Origin: Streptomyces sp. MUM 2J
GTDB lineage: Bacteria > Actinomycetota > Actinomycetes > Streptomycetales > Streptomycetaceae
Length of the DNA stretch: 64,000 bases
Direction of reading: 5' to 3'
Assembly (NCBI RefSeq): GCF_022414535.1
Contig: NZ_JADWYM010000010.1
Location: 1-64,000 of the forward strand
Position 1 is the stretch's first letter. Every line of letters starts with the position of its first letter. The notes below the pieces were generated by a model, which saw only the letters and a list, made by a program, of their open reading frames with translations, had not been told where the DNA came from and searched no databases. Of this stretch, positions 32,367 to 41,237 are shown one piece after another. Made by a program: the position numbers and the translations under genes.

Positions 32367-33646
32367 TTGCCCTGACCCTTCCGGTAGCGCATGCCGTCCG
32401 CCTTCGGAATCCGCAGGCGTTGCGCGGACAGCGACAGCACCAGCAGGGTGACGACGTACGGGGTGGCGCCGACGAAGTCGTTGGGCACCTCGTCGGTGAA
32501 CAGGTACCAGATCAGGACGAGGCCGCCGACGAACAGGCTGATGCCCGCCTGCCAGTGCGCCTTGCGGTACAGCTTCCAGCCGGCCAGCAGCGCCAGCAGG
32601 ACGACCAGCAGGAGCAGCAGCGCGTGCACGGTCTCGCCACCGTTGCGCAGCTGGAGCGCGTCGGAGAAGCCGAACAGGCCCGCGCCCATCGCCACGCCGC
32701 CCGGCCGCCAGTTGCCGAAGATCATGGCGGCGAGGCCGATGTAGCCGCGTCCGCCGGTCTGGCCCTCCAGGTAGATGTGCGAGGTGACCAGGGCGAGGAA
32801 GGCGCCGCCGAGACCGGCGAGGCCGCCGGAGACGGCCACGGCCGCGTACTTGTACCGGTAGACGTTGACGCCGAGCGACTCCGCGGCGATCGGGTTCTCG
32901 CCGCAGGAGCGCAGCCGGAGCCCGAAGGAGGTGCGCCACAGCAGCCACCAGGTCGCGGCGAACAGCACCGCGGCCAGGACGGTCACCACGGACAGGTTGG
33001 TGACCAGACCGCCGAGGATGCCGGCGACGTCGGAGACGAAGAACCAGTGGTGCTTCTCGATCGACTGCAGGCTGCTCGACAGGCCCGGCACGTCGAAGTT
33101 GGGCAGCGAGTCCGAGGGCGGCGACTGCTTGGGGTTGCCTCCCGCCGCCGCGGCGGAGCCCTCCGAGAAGAAGAGCTTGGCGAGGTACTGGGTGGCGCCG
33201 AGCGCGAGCAGGTTGACGGCGACACCGGAGACGATGTGGTCGACGCCGAAGGTGACGGTGGCCATGGCGTGCACGAGGCCGCCGAGGACGCCGAAGCCGA
33301 TGCCGCACAGCAGGCCCAGCCAGGGGCTGGACTGCCAGCCGATCCAGCCGGCGCCGAAGGTGCCGAGGATCATCATGCCTTCGAGGCCGATGTTGATCAC
33401 GCCGGCCCGCTCCGACCACAGGCCCGCCAGACCGGCGAGGCCGATCGGCACGGCGAGGCCGAGCGCGGCGCTGACCTGGCCGGCGGAGTCGAGCTGGTTG
33501 GAGCCGGTGATGACGCGGACCGCTGCGACGAGCAGCAGCGCGCCGGCGACGATCATCAGGATCTGGCCGAAGGACCGTCCCGAGCGCTTGGCCGTGTCGG
33601 CCTTGGGCGCCGCAGGCGGCGGCGTGTCGGTCATCGTGGCAGTCAT
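32363..33646 (-). CDS. Nucleoside ABC transporter permease (second)
   Basis: 427 residues with 9-10 hydrophobic segments, resembling the NupQ/YufQ-like branch of the BPD_transp_2 family: GLWSERAGVINIGLEGMMI is the family signature. The longer loop with SEGSAAAAGGNPKQSPPSD and a region around HHWFF are insertions compared with short homologues. With the next permease it would form the membrane pore for nucleosides. ATG 33646 overlaps the preceding stop by one base (TGATG); a GTG one codon earlier is possible. Confidence 0.88.
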   Translation of the reverse strand: MTATMTDTPPPAAPKADTAKRSGRSFGQILMIVAGALLLVAAVRVITGSNQLDSAGQVSAALGLAVPIGLAGLAGLWSERAGVINIGLEGMMILGTFGAGWIGWQSSPWLGLLCGIGFGVLGGLVHAMATVTFGVDHIVSGVAVNLLALGATQYLAKLFFSEGSAAAAGGNPKQSPPSDSLPNFDVPGLSSSLQSIEKHHWFFVSDVAGILGGLVTNLSVVTVLAAVLFAATWWLLWRTSFGLRLRSCGENPIAAESLGVNVYRYKYAAVAVSGGLAGLGGAFLALVTSHIYLEGQTGGRGYIGLAAMIFGNWRPGGVAMGAGLFGFSDALQLRNGGETVHALLLLLVVLLALLAGWKLYRKAHWQAGISLFVGGLVLIWYLFTDEVPNDFVGATPYVVTLLVLSLSAQRLRIPKADGMRYRKGQGK

Positions 33647-34773
33647 CACGCCACCTCCTGGTTCTCGGTCGTGGCGGCTGCCTGGGCGGCGAGTTCGGCG
33701 CCGACCCGCTGCTGCTGGCGCTTGAGGCCGTAGCGGCGCACGACCTCGTAGGCGATCACGACGCACAGGACGATGACGCCCTGGATCACGCCGAGGATCT
33801 CCTTGTCGTAGCCCTGGAACTCCAGGTGGTTGGTGGCCCGCTCCAGGAAGCCCCACAGCAGGGCGGCGAGCGCGATGCCGATCGGGTTGTTGCGGCCGAG
33901 CAGGGCGATGGCGATACCGGTGAAGCCGATGCCCACCGGGAAGCTGTTGTCGTACTGGTAGCTCTCGTTCAGCAGGGTCGGCATGCCGACCAGGCCGGCC
34001 ACAGCACCCGAGATGATCATGCTGGTGACGACCATCTTCCTGACGCTGACACCGCTCGCGGAGGCGGCCGACTCGGACAGGCCGACCGTGCGCAGGTCGA
34101 AGCCGAAGCGGGTGCGGCCGAGGGTGAACCAGTACGCGACGCCGACGACGACGGCGATGAAGATGAAGCCGTCGAGGATGCCCGAGGCGCCGGTGTCGAT
34201 GTTGAACAGGTGCGAGGCCTGCGGCAGCGGCTTGGTGGAGACCAGGGTGCCGGCCGGGTCGAGCTGGCCGAGCTGCCCGGGCTGGAGCAGGTAGGCGATG
34301 ATCGAGGTGGCGATCGCGTTCAGCATGATCGTCGAGATGACCTCGCTGACGCCGCGGGTCACCTTCAGCACACCGGCGATGGCGGCCCACAGGGCGCCGG
34401 TCGCCATGGCGCACACCAGGATCAGCGGGATGGCGATCCAGCCGGGCGCGGTCAGCGCGCCGCCGAGGACGGCGGCGATGAACGCGGCCAGCCGGTACTG
34501 GCCGTCGACGCCGATGTTGAACAGGTTCATGCGGAAGCCGACGGCCACCGCGACACCCGCCAGGTAGTACGTCGTCGCCTTGTTCAGGATGTAGACCTGG
34601 CTGTCGCTGGCGATGCCGTAGGTGCCCATCTCGCTGAAGGCGTCGGCCGGGTTCTTGCCGGTGGCGAGGATCACCAGGGCGGTGACGACGATCGCGGCGA
34701 CGACCGCGAGCAGCGGGGCCGCGACGCCGAGGAGCAGCCGCTCCTTGTCGATGCGTTGGGTCAGCTTTTTCAT
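33646..34773 (-). CDS. Nucleoside ABC transporter permease (first)
   Basis: 375 residues with 8-10 hydrophobic segments, of the NupP/YufP-like branch: YYLAGVAVAVGFRMNLFNIGVDGQ is the conserved stretch. The cytoplasmic coupling loop is around VRKMVVTSMIISGAVAG. ATG 34773 overlaps the stop of the ATPase gene by 4 bases (ATGA), so ATPase, both permeases and cdd form one tightly coupled transcript. Confidence 0.88.
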   Translation of the reverse strand: MKKLTQRIDKERLLLGVAAPLLAVVAAIVVTALVILATGKNPADAFSEMGTYGIASDSQVYILNKATTYYLAGVAVAVGFRMNLFNIGVDGQYRLAAFIAAVLGGALTAPGWIAIPLILVCAMATGALWAAIAGVLKVTRGVSEVISTIMLNAIATSIIAYLLQPGQLGQLDPAGTLVSTKPLPQASHLFNIDTGASGILDGFIFIAVVVGVAYWFTLGRTRFGFDLRTVGLSESAASASGVSVRKMVVTSMIISGAVAGLVGMPTLLNESYQYDNSFPVGIGFTGIAIALLGRNNPIGIALAALLWGFLERATNHLEFQGYDKEILGVIQGVIVLCVVIAYEVVRRYGLKRQQQRVGAELAAQAAATTENQEVA

Positions 34774-36338
34774 CGGGCGTCGTCCTCTGTCTGCTCCGGG
34801 TGCTCCAGGCGGCCGGCAGCGGCCCCCGTCATGGCGGAGCCCAGCTCCTCGGGGGTGATGGTGGCGGGGTCGGCGTCGGCGACCAGACGGCCGCGGTACA
34901 TCACCCGCAGCGTGTCGGAGAGCCCGATGAGCTCGTCCAGGTCGGCGGAGATCAGCAGCACGGCCAGGCCCTCGCGGCGGGCCTCGCGGATGTGGTCCCA
35001 GATCGCCGCCTGCGCGCCGACGTCCACACCGCGGGTGGGGTGGGCGGCGATGAGCAGCTGGGGCTCGTGGCTCATCTCGCGGCCGACGATCAGCTTCTGC
35101 TGGTTGCCGCCGGACAGCGAGGCGGCGGTCACGTCGATGCCGGGCGTGCGGACGTCGTAGGCCTCGACGATCCGCTCGGTGTCGGCGCGCGCGCCCTTGA
35201 TGTCGAGGAGGGGGCCGCGGGAGTTGGGCCGCTCGGTGACGTGGCCGAGGATGCGGTTCTCCCACAGCGACGCCTCCAGGAGCAGGCCGTGGCGGTGGCG
35301 GTCCTCGGGGATGTAGCCGACGCCGGACTCGCGGCGGCGGCGGGTGGGCAGGTGGGAGACGTCCCTGTCACCGAGGCTGATGACACCGGCGTCGGGGCGG
35401 CGGATACCCATGATCGCCTCGACCAGTTCGGACTGGCCGTTGCCCTCCACGCCGGCGATGCCGAGGACCTCGCCCTTGTGGATGGTGAAGTTGATCTGGT
35501 CGAGGATGATGCGCTCGACGCCGTCGAGGTCGGTCTGGCTCAGGTGCAGGCCCTCGACCTTGAGCAGCGGGATGTCGGTGACGGTGGACTCCTCCGTCTC
35601 CGGCGTGGGCAGTTCGCTGCCGACCATCAGCTCGGCGAGCTGCTTGGTGGTGGTGTGCTGGGGGTCGGCGGTGCCGACGGTGGTGCCGCGCCGGATGACG
35701 GTGATCTCGTCGGCGACGGAGAGCACCTCGCCCAGCTTGTGGGAGATGAAGATGACGGTGAGGCCCTCGGCCTTCAGCTCGCGCAGGTTGTCGAAGAGGG
35801 CCTCGACCTCCTGGGGCACCAGCACGGCCGTGGGCTCGTCGAGGATCAGCGTCTTGGCGCCGCGGTAGAGCACCTTGAGGATCTCCACGCGCTGGCGGTC
35901 GGCGACGCCGAGCTGCTCCACCAGGACGTCGGGGCGGACGTTCAGGCCGTACGCGTCGGAGATCTCGGCGATCTTCGCCCGCGCCCGGGCGCCGATGCCG
36001 TAGAGCTTCTCCGCGCCGAGGACGACGTTCTCCAGCACGGAGAGGTTGTCGGCGAGCATGAAGTGCTGGTGCACCATGCCGATGCCGCGTGCGATGGCGT
36101 CGGCCGGGCTGCTGAAGGTGACCTGATCGCCGTTGACGGTGATGGTGCCCTCGTCCGGCTGCTGCATGCCGTAGAGGATCTTCATCAGGGTGGACTTGCC
36201 GGCACCGTTCTCACCGCACAGGGCGTGTACCGTGCCCGTACGGACGGTGATGTCGATGTCTTTGTTGGCGACTACACCGGGGAAACGCTTCGTGATGCCG
36301 CGCAGTTCGACGGCAGCGGGAGGGCTGGACGCGTTGAT
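34770..36338 (-). CDS. Nucleoside ABC transporter ATPase with apparent ATC start
   Basis: 522 residues if translation begins at an ATC codon. Two fused ABC domains: the first begins VELRGITKRFPGVVAN with Walker A GENGAGKST and signature around LGVADRQRVEILKVL, Walker B TLILDEPTAVL; the second has degenerate Walker A (GVEGNGQS), signature LSGGNQQK and HPTRGVDVGA. This is the NupO/YufO type. The reading frame has no ATG, GTG or TTG between an upstream stop and ATG 36185, which would delete Walker A. An ATC at 36338 lies 6 bases after GGAGAG, ideal for a start. Orthologues start here as far as I recall. A sequence error or a rare start codon are the two options. Confidence 0.8.
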   Translation of the reverse strand: MNASSPPAAVELRGITKRFPGVVANKDIDITVRTGTVHALCGENGAGKSTLMKILYGMQQPDEGTITVNGDQVTFSSPADAIARGIGMVHQHFMLADNLSVLENVVLGAEKLYGIGARARAKIAEISDAYGLNVRPDVLVEQLGVADRQRVEILKVLYRGAKTLILDEPTAVLVPQEVEALFDNLRELKAEGLTVIFISHKLGEVLSVADEITVIRRGTTVGTADPQHTTTKQLAELMVGSELPTPETEESTVTDIPLLKVEGLHLSQTDLDGVERIILDQINFTIHKGEVLGIAGVEGNGQSELVEAIMGIRRPDAGVISLGDRDVSHLPTRRRRESGVGYIPEDRHRHGLLLEASLWENRILGHVTERPNSRGPLLDIKGARADTERIVEAYDVRTPGIDVTAASLSGGNQQKLIVGREMSHEPQLLIAAHPTRGVDVGAQAAIWDHIREARREGLAVLLISADLDELIGLSDTLRVMYRGRLVADADPATITPEELGSAMTGAAAGRLEHPEQTEDDAR

Positions 36339-36410
36339 GGCGCACTCTCCTCGGGGAAAAGGGCTGAAGGGGAGGGCAGGCGTCGGCGACGCTAGCGCGG
36401 CAACTCGATG

Positions 36411-36422
36411 CTACACGCGTAG
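36411..36422. promoter_or_regulatory. Near-palindromic operator upstream of the transporter operon
   Basis: CTACACGCGTAG, one mismatch from the CTACGCGCGTAG found at pnp, deoC and add. It is 73 bases upstream of the ATPase start and 18 bases from the terminator of the preceding gene. On the minus strand a TAGCAT hexamer overlaps its end and could be the -10 box. Confidence 0.6.
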
Positions 36423-36440
36423 AGTTGACACATCGTTATG

Positions 36441-36480
36441 GCTCGGCGAGGGGGTGTCGGATGCACCCCCGTCGCCGAGC
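36441..36480 (-). terminator. Terminator of the BMP lipoprotein gene
   Basis: GCTCGGCGA plus GGGGGTG pairs with the complementary sequence at 36464-36480 with one bulged base and a TCGGATG loop. It begins 23 bases after the lipoprotein stop and separates this gene from the ATPase operon, so each has its own promoter and operator. Confidence 0.8.
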
Positions 36481-36503
36481 CCGGGTCCGGCGGGACCGTC
36501 AGG

Positions 36504-37562
36504 TCACGGGGTGGTCTTGACCTGGATCTGACCGTCGACGATCTTCTTCTTGGCCGCGTCCAGCTGCGACTTGATGTCGTCGATGAAGCCACCGCTGGTG
36601 GACAGCGAGACACCGTTCTTCGCGAGCGAGTAGCTGTTCACGCCGGTCAGCGGCTGGCCGTCGTGGACGGACTTGACGAAGTCGTAGACACCGACGTCGA
36701 CGTTCTTGACCATCGAGGTCAGGATCGAGTCCTTGTACTTGGCGAGGCTCGGGATGTTGTACTGGTCGGAGTCCACGCCGATGGCCCAGGCGCCCTTGAC
36801 GCCGTTCACGGCCTCGATGGAGCCGTTGCCGGAGGAGCCGGCGGCCGAGTAGATGACGTCGGCACCCTTGTCGAGCATGCCCTTCGCGGCGGCCTTGCCC
36901 TTGTCGGGGCTGGCGAAGCCGGAGGTGTCCGAGCCGTGGCTCAGGTACTGCGTCTCGATCTTGATCCCGGGCTTGGTGTCCTTGGCGCCCTGGATGTAAC
37001 CGGCCTCGAACTTCTTGATCAGCGGAACGTCGACGCCACCGATGAAGCCGATGTGACCGCTCTTGGACTTCAGCGCCGCAGCGACACCCGCGAGGTAGGA
37101 ACCCTGCTCCTCGGTGAAGGTGATGCTGTTGACGTTCTTGGCGTCCACGACCGAGTCGACGATGCCGAAGCTGGTCTTGGGGTACTTGGCGGCGACCTTG
37201 GTCATCGAGGCGGCGTAGGCGTAGCCGACACCGATGACGGGGTTGTAGCCGGCCTGGGCGAGGTCGCTCAGGCGCTGCTCGCGGTCGGCCTCGGTGTCCG
37301 AGGTCTTGGCGGTCAGCTCCTTGATCTCGCCGCCGAACTCCTCCTTGGCCTTGTCGGCACCGCGCGCGGCGGAGTCGTTGAAGGAGCGGTCACCACGGCC
37401 GCCGACGTCGAAGGCGAGACCGATCTTGACACCGTCGCCGCCACCCGAGGAGGAGGCGGACGAGCTGTTGCTGTCGGACGAAGTGCTGCCACAGGCTGTG
37501 GCAGACAGTGCGAGTGCTGCGGACGCGATACACGCAGCGGAAAGCTTGGCTACCCGGCGCAC
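36504..37562 (-). CDS. BMP-family nucleoside-binding lipoprotein
   Basis: 352 residues. Signal peptide with lipobox ending at Cys24 (LALSATAC), a Ser/Gly-rich linker, then the Med/BMP domain: VKIGLAFDVGGRGDRSFN, GVGYAYAASMTKVA, NSITFTEEQGSYLAGVAAAL and GADVIYSAAGSSGNG, all family hallmarks (PnrA/BmpA). It captures purine and pyrimidine nucleosides outside the membrane and delivers them to the ABC permeases encoded downstream. GTG start with AAGGAG 7 bases before. It is a separate transcript that has its own operator. Confidence 0.93.
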   Translation of the reverse strand: MRRVAKLSAACIASAALALSATACGSTSSDSNSSSASSSGGGDGVKIGLAFDVGGRGDRSFNDSAARGADKAKEEFGGEIKELTAKTSDTEADREQRLSDLAQAGYNPVIGVGYAYAASMTKVAAKYPKTSFGIVDSVVDAKNVNSITFTEEQGSYLAGVAAALKSKSGHIGFIGGVDVPLIKKFEAGYIQGAKDTKPGIKIETQYLSHGSDTSGFASPDKGKAAAKGMLDKGADVIYSAAGSSGNGSIEAVNGVKGAWAIGVDSDQYNIPSLAKYKDSILTSMVKNVDVGVYDFVKSVHDGQPLTGVNSYSLAKNGVSLSTSGGFIDDIKSQLDAAKKKIVDGQIQVKTTP

Positions 37563-37667
37563 GGGAAGGCTCCTTCACCTGACCTGAGCGCCATGTCGGC
37601 GCTTGTTGTGAGCACCGTTTGGGTGCTCGAGCCATGACGCCCCGGCGGCGTCGGCTTCGCGGCATCG

Positions 37668-37679
37668 TAACGCGCGTAG
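37668..37679. promoter_or_regulatory. Degenerate operator upstream of the BMP gene
   Basis: TAACGCGCGTAG, which keeps 10 of 12 bases of the palindrome including the whole CGCGCGTAG half. It lies 106 bases before the GTG start; a TACGAT hexamer overlapping its end on the minus strand could be the -10 box, with a leader of about 90 bases. The remaining part of the 37563-37876 interval holds only that leader and a weak hairpin (37818-37843) after the amidohydrolase gene. Confidence 0.5.
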
Positions 37680-37876
37680 ATGTCAGAAAAAGACCTCTTC
37701 CGAAGCCGTTATCGATTCGAGGCAAACAGCGCCTGAACTGAGGTCATCGGGCCCAGCCGCCGACCGTCGCGCACTGTGCACGAATGGCTCACGAACGTAT
37801 TGCACCGGATGGCGGTACGGCCCCCGCGCCCCGAGGGGGGCCGCCCGCCGCCGGCCCGGCCGACCTGCAAGAACGG

Positions 37877-39103
37877 TCAGCTCACGGCGTCCAGGAGGGC
37901 CGCCGCGGTGAACAGCTCGACCCCGACGGTGATCGCGGACTCGTCGGCGTCGAAGTCGCCCTGGTGCAGATCGCGGACGGTGCGTTCGCCGGGGGTGCGG
38001 ACACCGAGGCGGGCCATGGCGCCGGGCACCTGCTGCAGGTACCAGGAGAAGTCCTCGCCGCCGAGGCTCTGCTCGGTGCTCTCCACCGCGTCCGGGCCGC
38101 AACGCACGGTCATCGCGTCGCGCAGCAGGTCGGTGACGGCCGGATCGTTGACGACCGGCGGCACCCCGCGGACGTAGGTGATCTCGGACTTGGCCCCGTG
38201 CAGGTTGGCGATCTCGTCGATGGCCGCGACGACGTTGTCCGGCGCCTGCCGCCAGGCCTCGATGTCCAGGCAGCGCACGGTGCCGGACAGCTCGGCGTGC
38301 TGCGGAATGACGTTCGGGGCGTGCCCGGACTCGATACGGCCCCAGGTCACCGCGAGGCCCGCGCGGGTGTCGACGCGGCGGGCGACGAGCGCGGGGACGT
38401 CGGTGACCACCCGGGCGGCGGCGGTGACCAGGTCGGTGGTCAGGTGCGGCCGGGCGGTGTGACCGCCGGGCCCGTCCAGGGAGATCTCCAGCCGGTCGCA
38501 GGCGGAGGTGATGGCGCCGGTGCGCAGCCCGACCCGGCCGGCGTCGACGCGGGGGTCGCAGTGCACGGCGACCATCCTCCGCACCCCCTCCAGCGCGCCG
38601 CTCTTGATGGCGTCGGCGGCGCCCCCGGGCAGCACCTCCTCGGCGGGCTGGAACACCAGACGCACCGGACGCGGCAGCCGCCCCTGCCGGTGCAGCTCGG
38701 CCAGGACGAGCCCGGCACCCAGCACGACCGTCGTGTGCACGTCATGGCCGCAGGCGTGAGCGCGGTCCGGCACGGTCGACCGGTAGGGGCAGTCGTTCTT
38801 GGTGTCCGGGATGGGCAGGGCGTCGATGTCGGCACGCAGGGCGAGCATGCCGCCCGGCGGTACGCCGAGGTCCGCGCCGATGTCACAGATGAGGCCGGTG
38901 CCGATGCCGAGCACGCGCGGCGACAGACCGGCCCGCTCCAGCCGCGCCTTGATCGCCGCGGTGGTGCGGAACTCCTGGTTGCCGAGCTCCGGGTGCATGT
39001 GCAGGTCGCGGCGGAAGGCGACGAGTTCGGCACGCAGGTCCTCCGGCAGGATGCCGGGCAGGACGCTGCCTTCGGGGAGATCGGCCTCGGGCTTGGGCGA
39101 CAT
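37877..39103 (-). CDS. M20-family amidohydrolase
   Basis: 408 residues from ATG 39103 (a GTG four codons earlier, at 39115, is possible). Metal ligands appear in order: RRDLHMHPELGNQEF, ACGHDVHTTVVLGAG with the His/Asp cluster, FQPAEEVLPGGA with Glu, and a late SLGGEDFSWYLQ. The Cys in the CGHD segment is a typical metal-bridging residue in aminoacylase/hippurate hydrolase relatives. It probably hydrolyses N-acyl or amide bonds of amino acid derivatives. Substrate unknown, and no operon partner. Confidence 0.9.
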   Translation of the reverse strand: MSPKPEADLPEGSVLPGILPEDLRAELVAFRRDLHMHPELGNQEFRTTAAIKARLERAGLSPRVLGIGTGLICDIGADLGVPPGGMLALRADIDALPIPDTKNDCPYRSTVPDRAHACGHDVHTTVVLGAGLVLAELHRQGRLPRPVRLVFQPAEEVLPGGAADAIKSGALEGVRRMVAVHCDPRVDAGRVGLRTGAITSACDRLEISLDGPGGHTARPHLTTDLVTAAARVVTDVPALVARRVDTRAGLAVTWGRIESGHAPNVIPQHAELSGTVRCLDIEAWRQAPDNVVAAIDEIANLHGAKSEITYVRGVPPVVNDPAVTDLLRDAMTVRCGPDAVESTEQSLGGEDFSWYLQQVPGAMARLGVRTPGERTVRDLHQGDFDADESAITVGVELFTAAALLDAVS

Positions 39104-39411
39104 CAATTGCTTCACCCTCTGAAGGGTAGGACGCCGAGGCGGCCAACTGACCCTCGATCAACAAAAGTTCAGCCCGTTAGGGGAAGAAAATCTGGCCGCA
39201 CGACGCATAGGTATCGACTGTGATGGGTAAACTCGCCCGACTTCCGACCGGTCGACCGCCCCATCATCTCCATCTTTTCCACGCATACCACGGGTCGCCA
39301 CGGCCGCGCCGATCCGTTCACCTGCCGGACGGCCGTACGAGGCCCCGCGCCCGGCCCCGCAGGCGGGCGACGGGCCCCGCTCACCACCCGGAGTGCCTAG
39401 GGTGCGGGGCC
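39104..39411. other. Divergent intergenic region
   Basis: 308 bases between the amidohydrolase and methyltransferase genes. Lower GC than surroundings near 39160-39240. Candidate hexamer TAGGGT lies 8 bases before the methyltransferase ATG. No gene or palindrome stands out. Confidence 0.4.
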
Positions 39412-40059
39412 ATGACGGACTTCCTCGACTCTACGCGCGCCTCCTACGACACGATCGCCCGCGACTACTCCGCCCGCTTCGCCGACTGGTCGACCGACCT
39501 GCCTCTGGAACGGGCGCTGCTCACCGCCTTCGCGGAGCTGGTGAAGGCGGGCGGCAAGGCTCCCGTGGCCGACGTCGGCAGCGGCCCCGGAGGCCTCACG
39601 GCCCGGCTGCACGACCTCGGCCTGCCGGTCTTCGGGGTGGACGTCTCCCCGCGGATGGTCGAGCTGGCCCGCGAGGCCCATCCGGGGCTGCGGTTCCACG
39701 TCGGCTCGATGACGGCGCTGGACCTCCCGGCCGGGACGCTCGGCGGGATCACGGCCCTGTACTCGACCATCCACGTCCCCGACGAGCACCTGCCGGCCGT
39801 CTTCGCCGAGTTCCACCGCGTCCTGGTGCCCGGGGGCCACGTCCTGCTCGCCTTCCAGACCGGCGACGCACCCGAGCACCTGCACCTGGCCGAGCGCTTC
39901 GGCCACGGGATCGCCCTCGACTACTGGTTCCGCCCGCCGGAGCCGGTGGCCGGTCTGCTGACCGCGGCGGGTCTGGCCGTCCGGGCCCGGGTGGTGCGGG
40001 AGCCGGTCGCGGAGGAGACGCGGGCCCGGGCGTTCCTGCTGGCGCGCAAGGAGGGGTAG
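39412..40059 (+). CDS. Class I SAM-dependent methyltransferase
   Basis: 215 residues. SAM-binding motif I reads VADVGSGPGGLTARL, the acidic end of strand 2 is FGVDVSPRMVELAR, and motif with YSTIHVPDEHLPAVFAEFHRVLVPGGHVLLAF is the post-motif region of the Methyltransf_11/25 group. The substrate is not predictable. The short spacing between TAGGGT and ATG suggests a leaderless mRNA. Convergent with the glycopolymer cluster, 41 bases from its first gene. Confidence 0.85.
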   Translation: MTDFLDSTRASYDTIARDYSARFADWSTDLPLERALLTAFAELVKAGGKAPVADVGSGPGGLTARLHDLGLPVFGVDVSPRMVELAREAHPGLRFHVGSMTALDLPAGTLGGITALYSTIHVPDEHLPAVFAEFHRVLVPGGHVLLAFQTGDAPEHLHLAERFGHGIALDYWFRPPEPVAGLLTAAGLAVRARVVREPVAEETRARAFLLARKEG

Positions 40060-40100
40060 CGGGGCGGACGGGGACCGGCGGCCGGGGCCCGCTCACCGCC

Positions 40101-41192
40101 TCACCGGGCCGGGCTCACCGCCGCCAGACGGTGGACGTCCCGGGCGGACCCCGTCACCCCGGAGAGGAAGCCCTGCGCCCGCGGGGACGCGTTCTGGGTG
40201 AGCCAGGCCGGGTCGATGTCGCAGACGGCTATGCGGACCCCGGTGCCGGCCAGGGCCAGCGGGAGGGTGTGGACGACCGTGGAGGGGAAGCTGAGGACGG
40301 TGCGGCCGATGGGGCCCCGGCGGGCGATCAGTTCCAGGGGGAGGTCGGGTCGGACGATCTCCAGGCCGGTCTCGCCGGCCAGGCGGTGGAGCTTGTCGGT
40401 GCTCTCGCGGCGGTGGGCGAAGTAGCGGGTGGCGCCGTGGGCGGCGGCCAGGGCGCGGACCGCGGTGAGATAGCGGTCGCCGTCGACGACGCCGGTCTCC
40501 ACCAGGGACGTCCCGACCAGGTCCGCTCCCCTGCTGATCCGGGGCGGGCCGAAGCGGGCCCGGGTCCAGGCGAAGTCGTTGCGGGTCAGGGAGACACCCT
40601 CCGGCCGGTCCTGCACGGGCATCGCGGAGAACACCTCGACGCTGCGGTCCGCGTTCGGGGTGAGTCGGCGGCGGGCGGAGGAGGTGACGGGGGCGAAGAG
40701 GAGGTCGCGCGGGCCTGGACGGCCGCCCCTGCGGTGCCAGCGGACCAGGCGCTCGCCGCGGGCCAGCTGGGCGACGAACTCCATGGTGGCCGTGCCGTCG
40801 TCGACGACGACCAGCTCCCGGGCGCGGGTGATGGTCAGCAGCAGCTGGACGTAGCGGGAGAACGGGTCGCCCAGGACCACGCGCTGCGCGTGCCGGAGGG
40901 TCCCGGTGAGGCCGCCGATGGTGCGGAAGGGGGCGGTGGCACCGCCCCGGGCCTCCTCCCAGCGCACCTCGTGACCCTCCTCACGGGCCAGCTCCGCCAT
41001 CCGGCGCAGCTGGCCGCGGGTCATCGGGTCGGTCGGGGACAGGACGACGAGGGTGAGCCCCGCGCCGGGGACCCCGGGCGTGCGCGGCGGGTGCGCGTGC
41101 GCCCACTCCAGTACGTTCAGCAGCTGCACCGGGCTCTCGACGAACGCGAGGGTGTGGGGGGTGTGGCCGGCGGTGCCGGCGCGGGGGCTCAT
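40101..41192 (-). CDS. Polysialyltransferase-like putative glycosyltransferase
   Basis: 363 residues. HTLAFVESPVQLLNVLEWAH near the N-terminus is the opening of the POLYST/sialyltransferase-like family (GT52/GT80-related bacterial transferases), and ARELVVVDDGTATMEF supplies the following D/E-rich loop. No membrane segment. It lies directly downstream of the nonulosonate synthase gene (45-base gap), so transfer of an activated nonulosonic acid is a fair guess. Family assignment is tentative because these proteins diverge strongly. Confidence 0.6.
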   Translation of the reverse strand: MSPRAGTAGHTPHTLAFVESPVQLLNVLEWAHAHPPRTPGVPGAGLTLVVLSPTDPMTRGQLRRMAELAREEGHEVRWEEARGGATAPFRTIGGLTGTLRHAQRVVLGDPFSRYVQLLLTITRARELVVVDDGTATMEFVAQLARGERLVRWHRRGGRPGPRDLLFAPVTSSARRRLTPNADRSVEVFSAMPVQDRPEGVSLTRNDFAWTRARFGPPRISRGADLVGTSLVETGVVDGDRYLTAVRALAAAHGATRYFAHRRESTDKLHRLAGETGLEIVRPDLPLELIARRGPIGRTVLSFPSTVVHTLPLALAGTGVRIAVCDIDPAWLTQNASPRAQGFLSGVTGSARDVHRLAAVSPAR

Positions 41193-41237
41193 CGTCGTAC
41201 GACCGTCCCGTGATCGGCTCTGTGCGAGCGCTCGGTG

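Noticed and set aside
36424..36429. Perfect TTGACA -35 hexamer on the plus strand
   Set aside because: No plus-strand gene follows, and it is directly next to a minus-strand terminator. A match by chance is more likely.
39431..39440. CTACGCGCGC, close to the nucleoside operator
   Set aside because: It lies within the coding sequence of the methyltransferase and has only one conserved arm, so it is not counted as a site.
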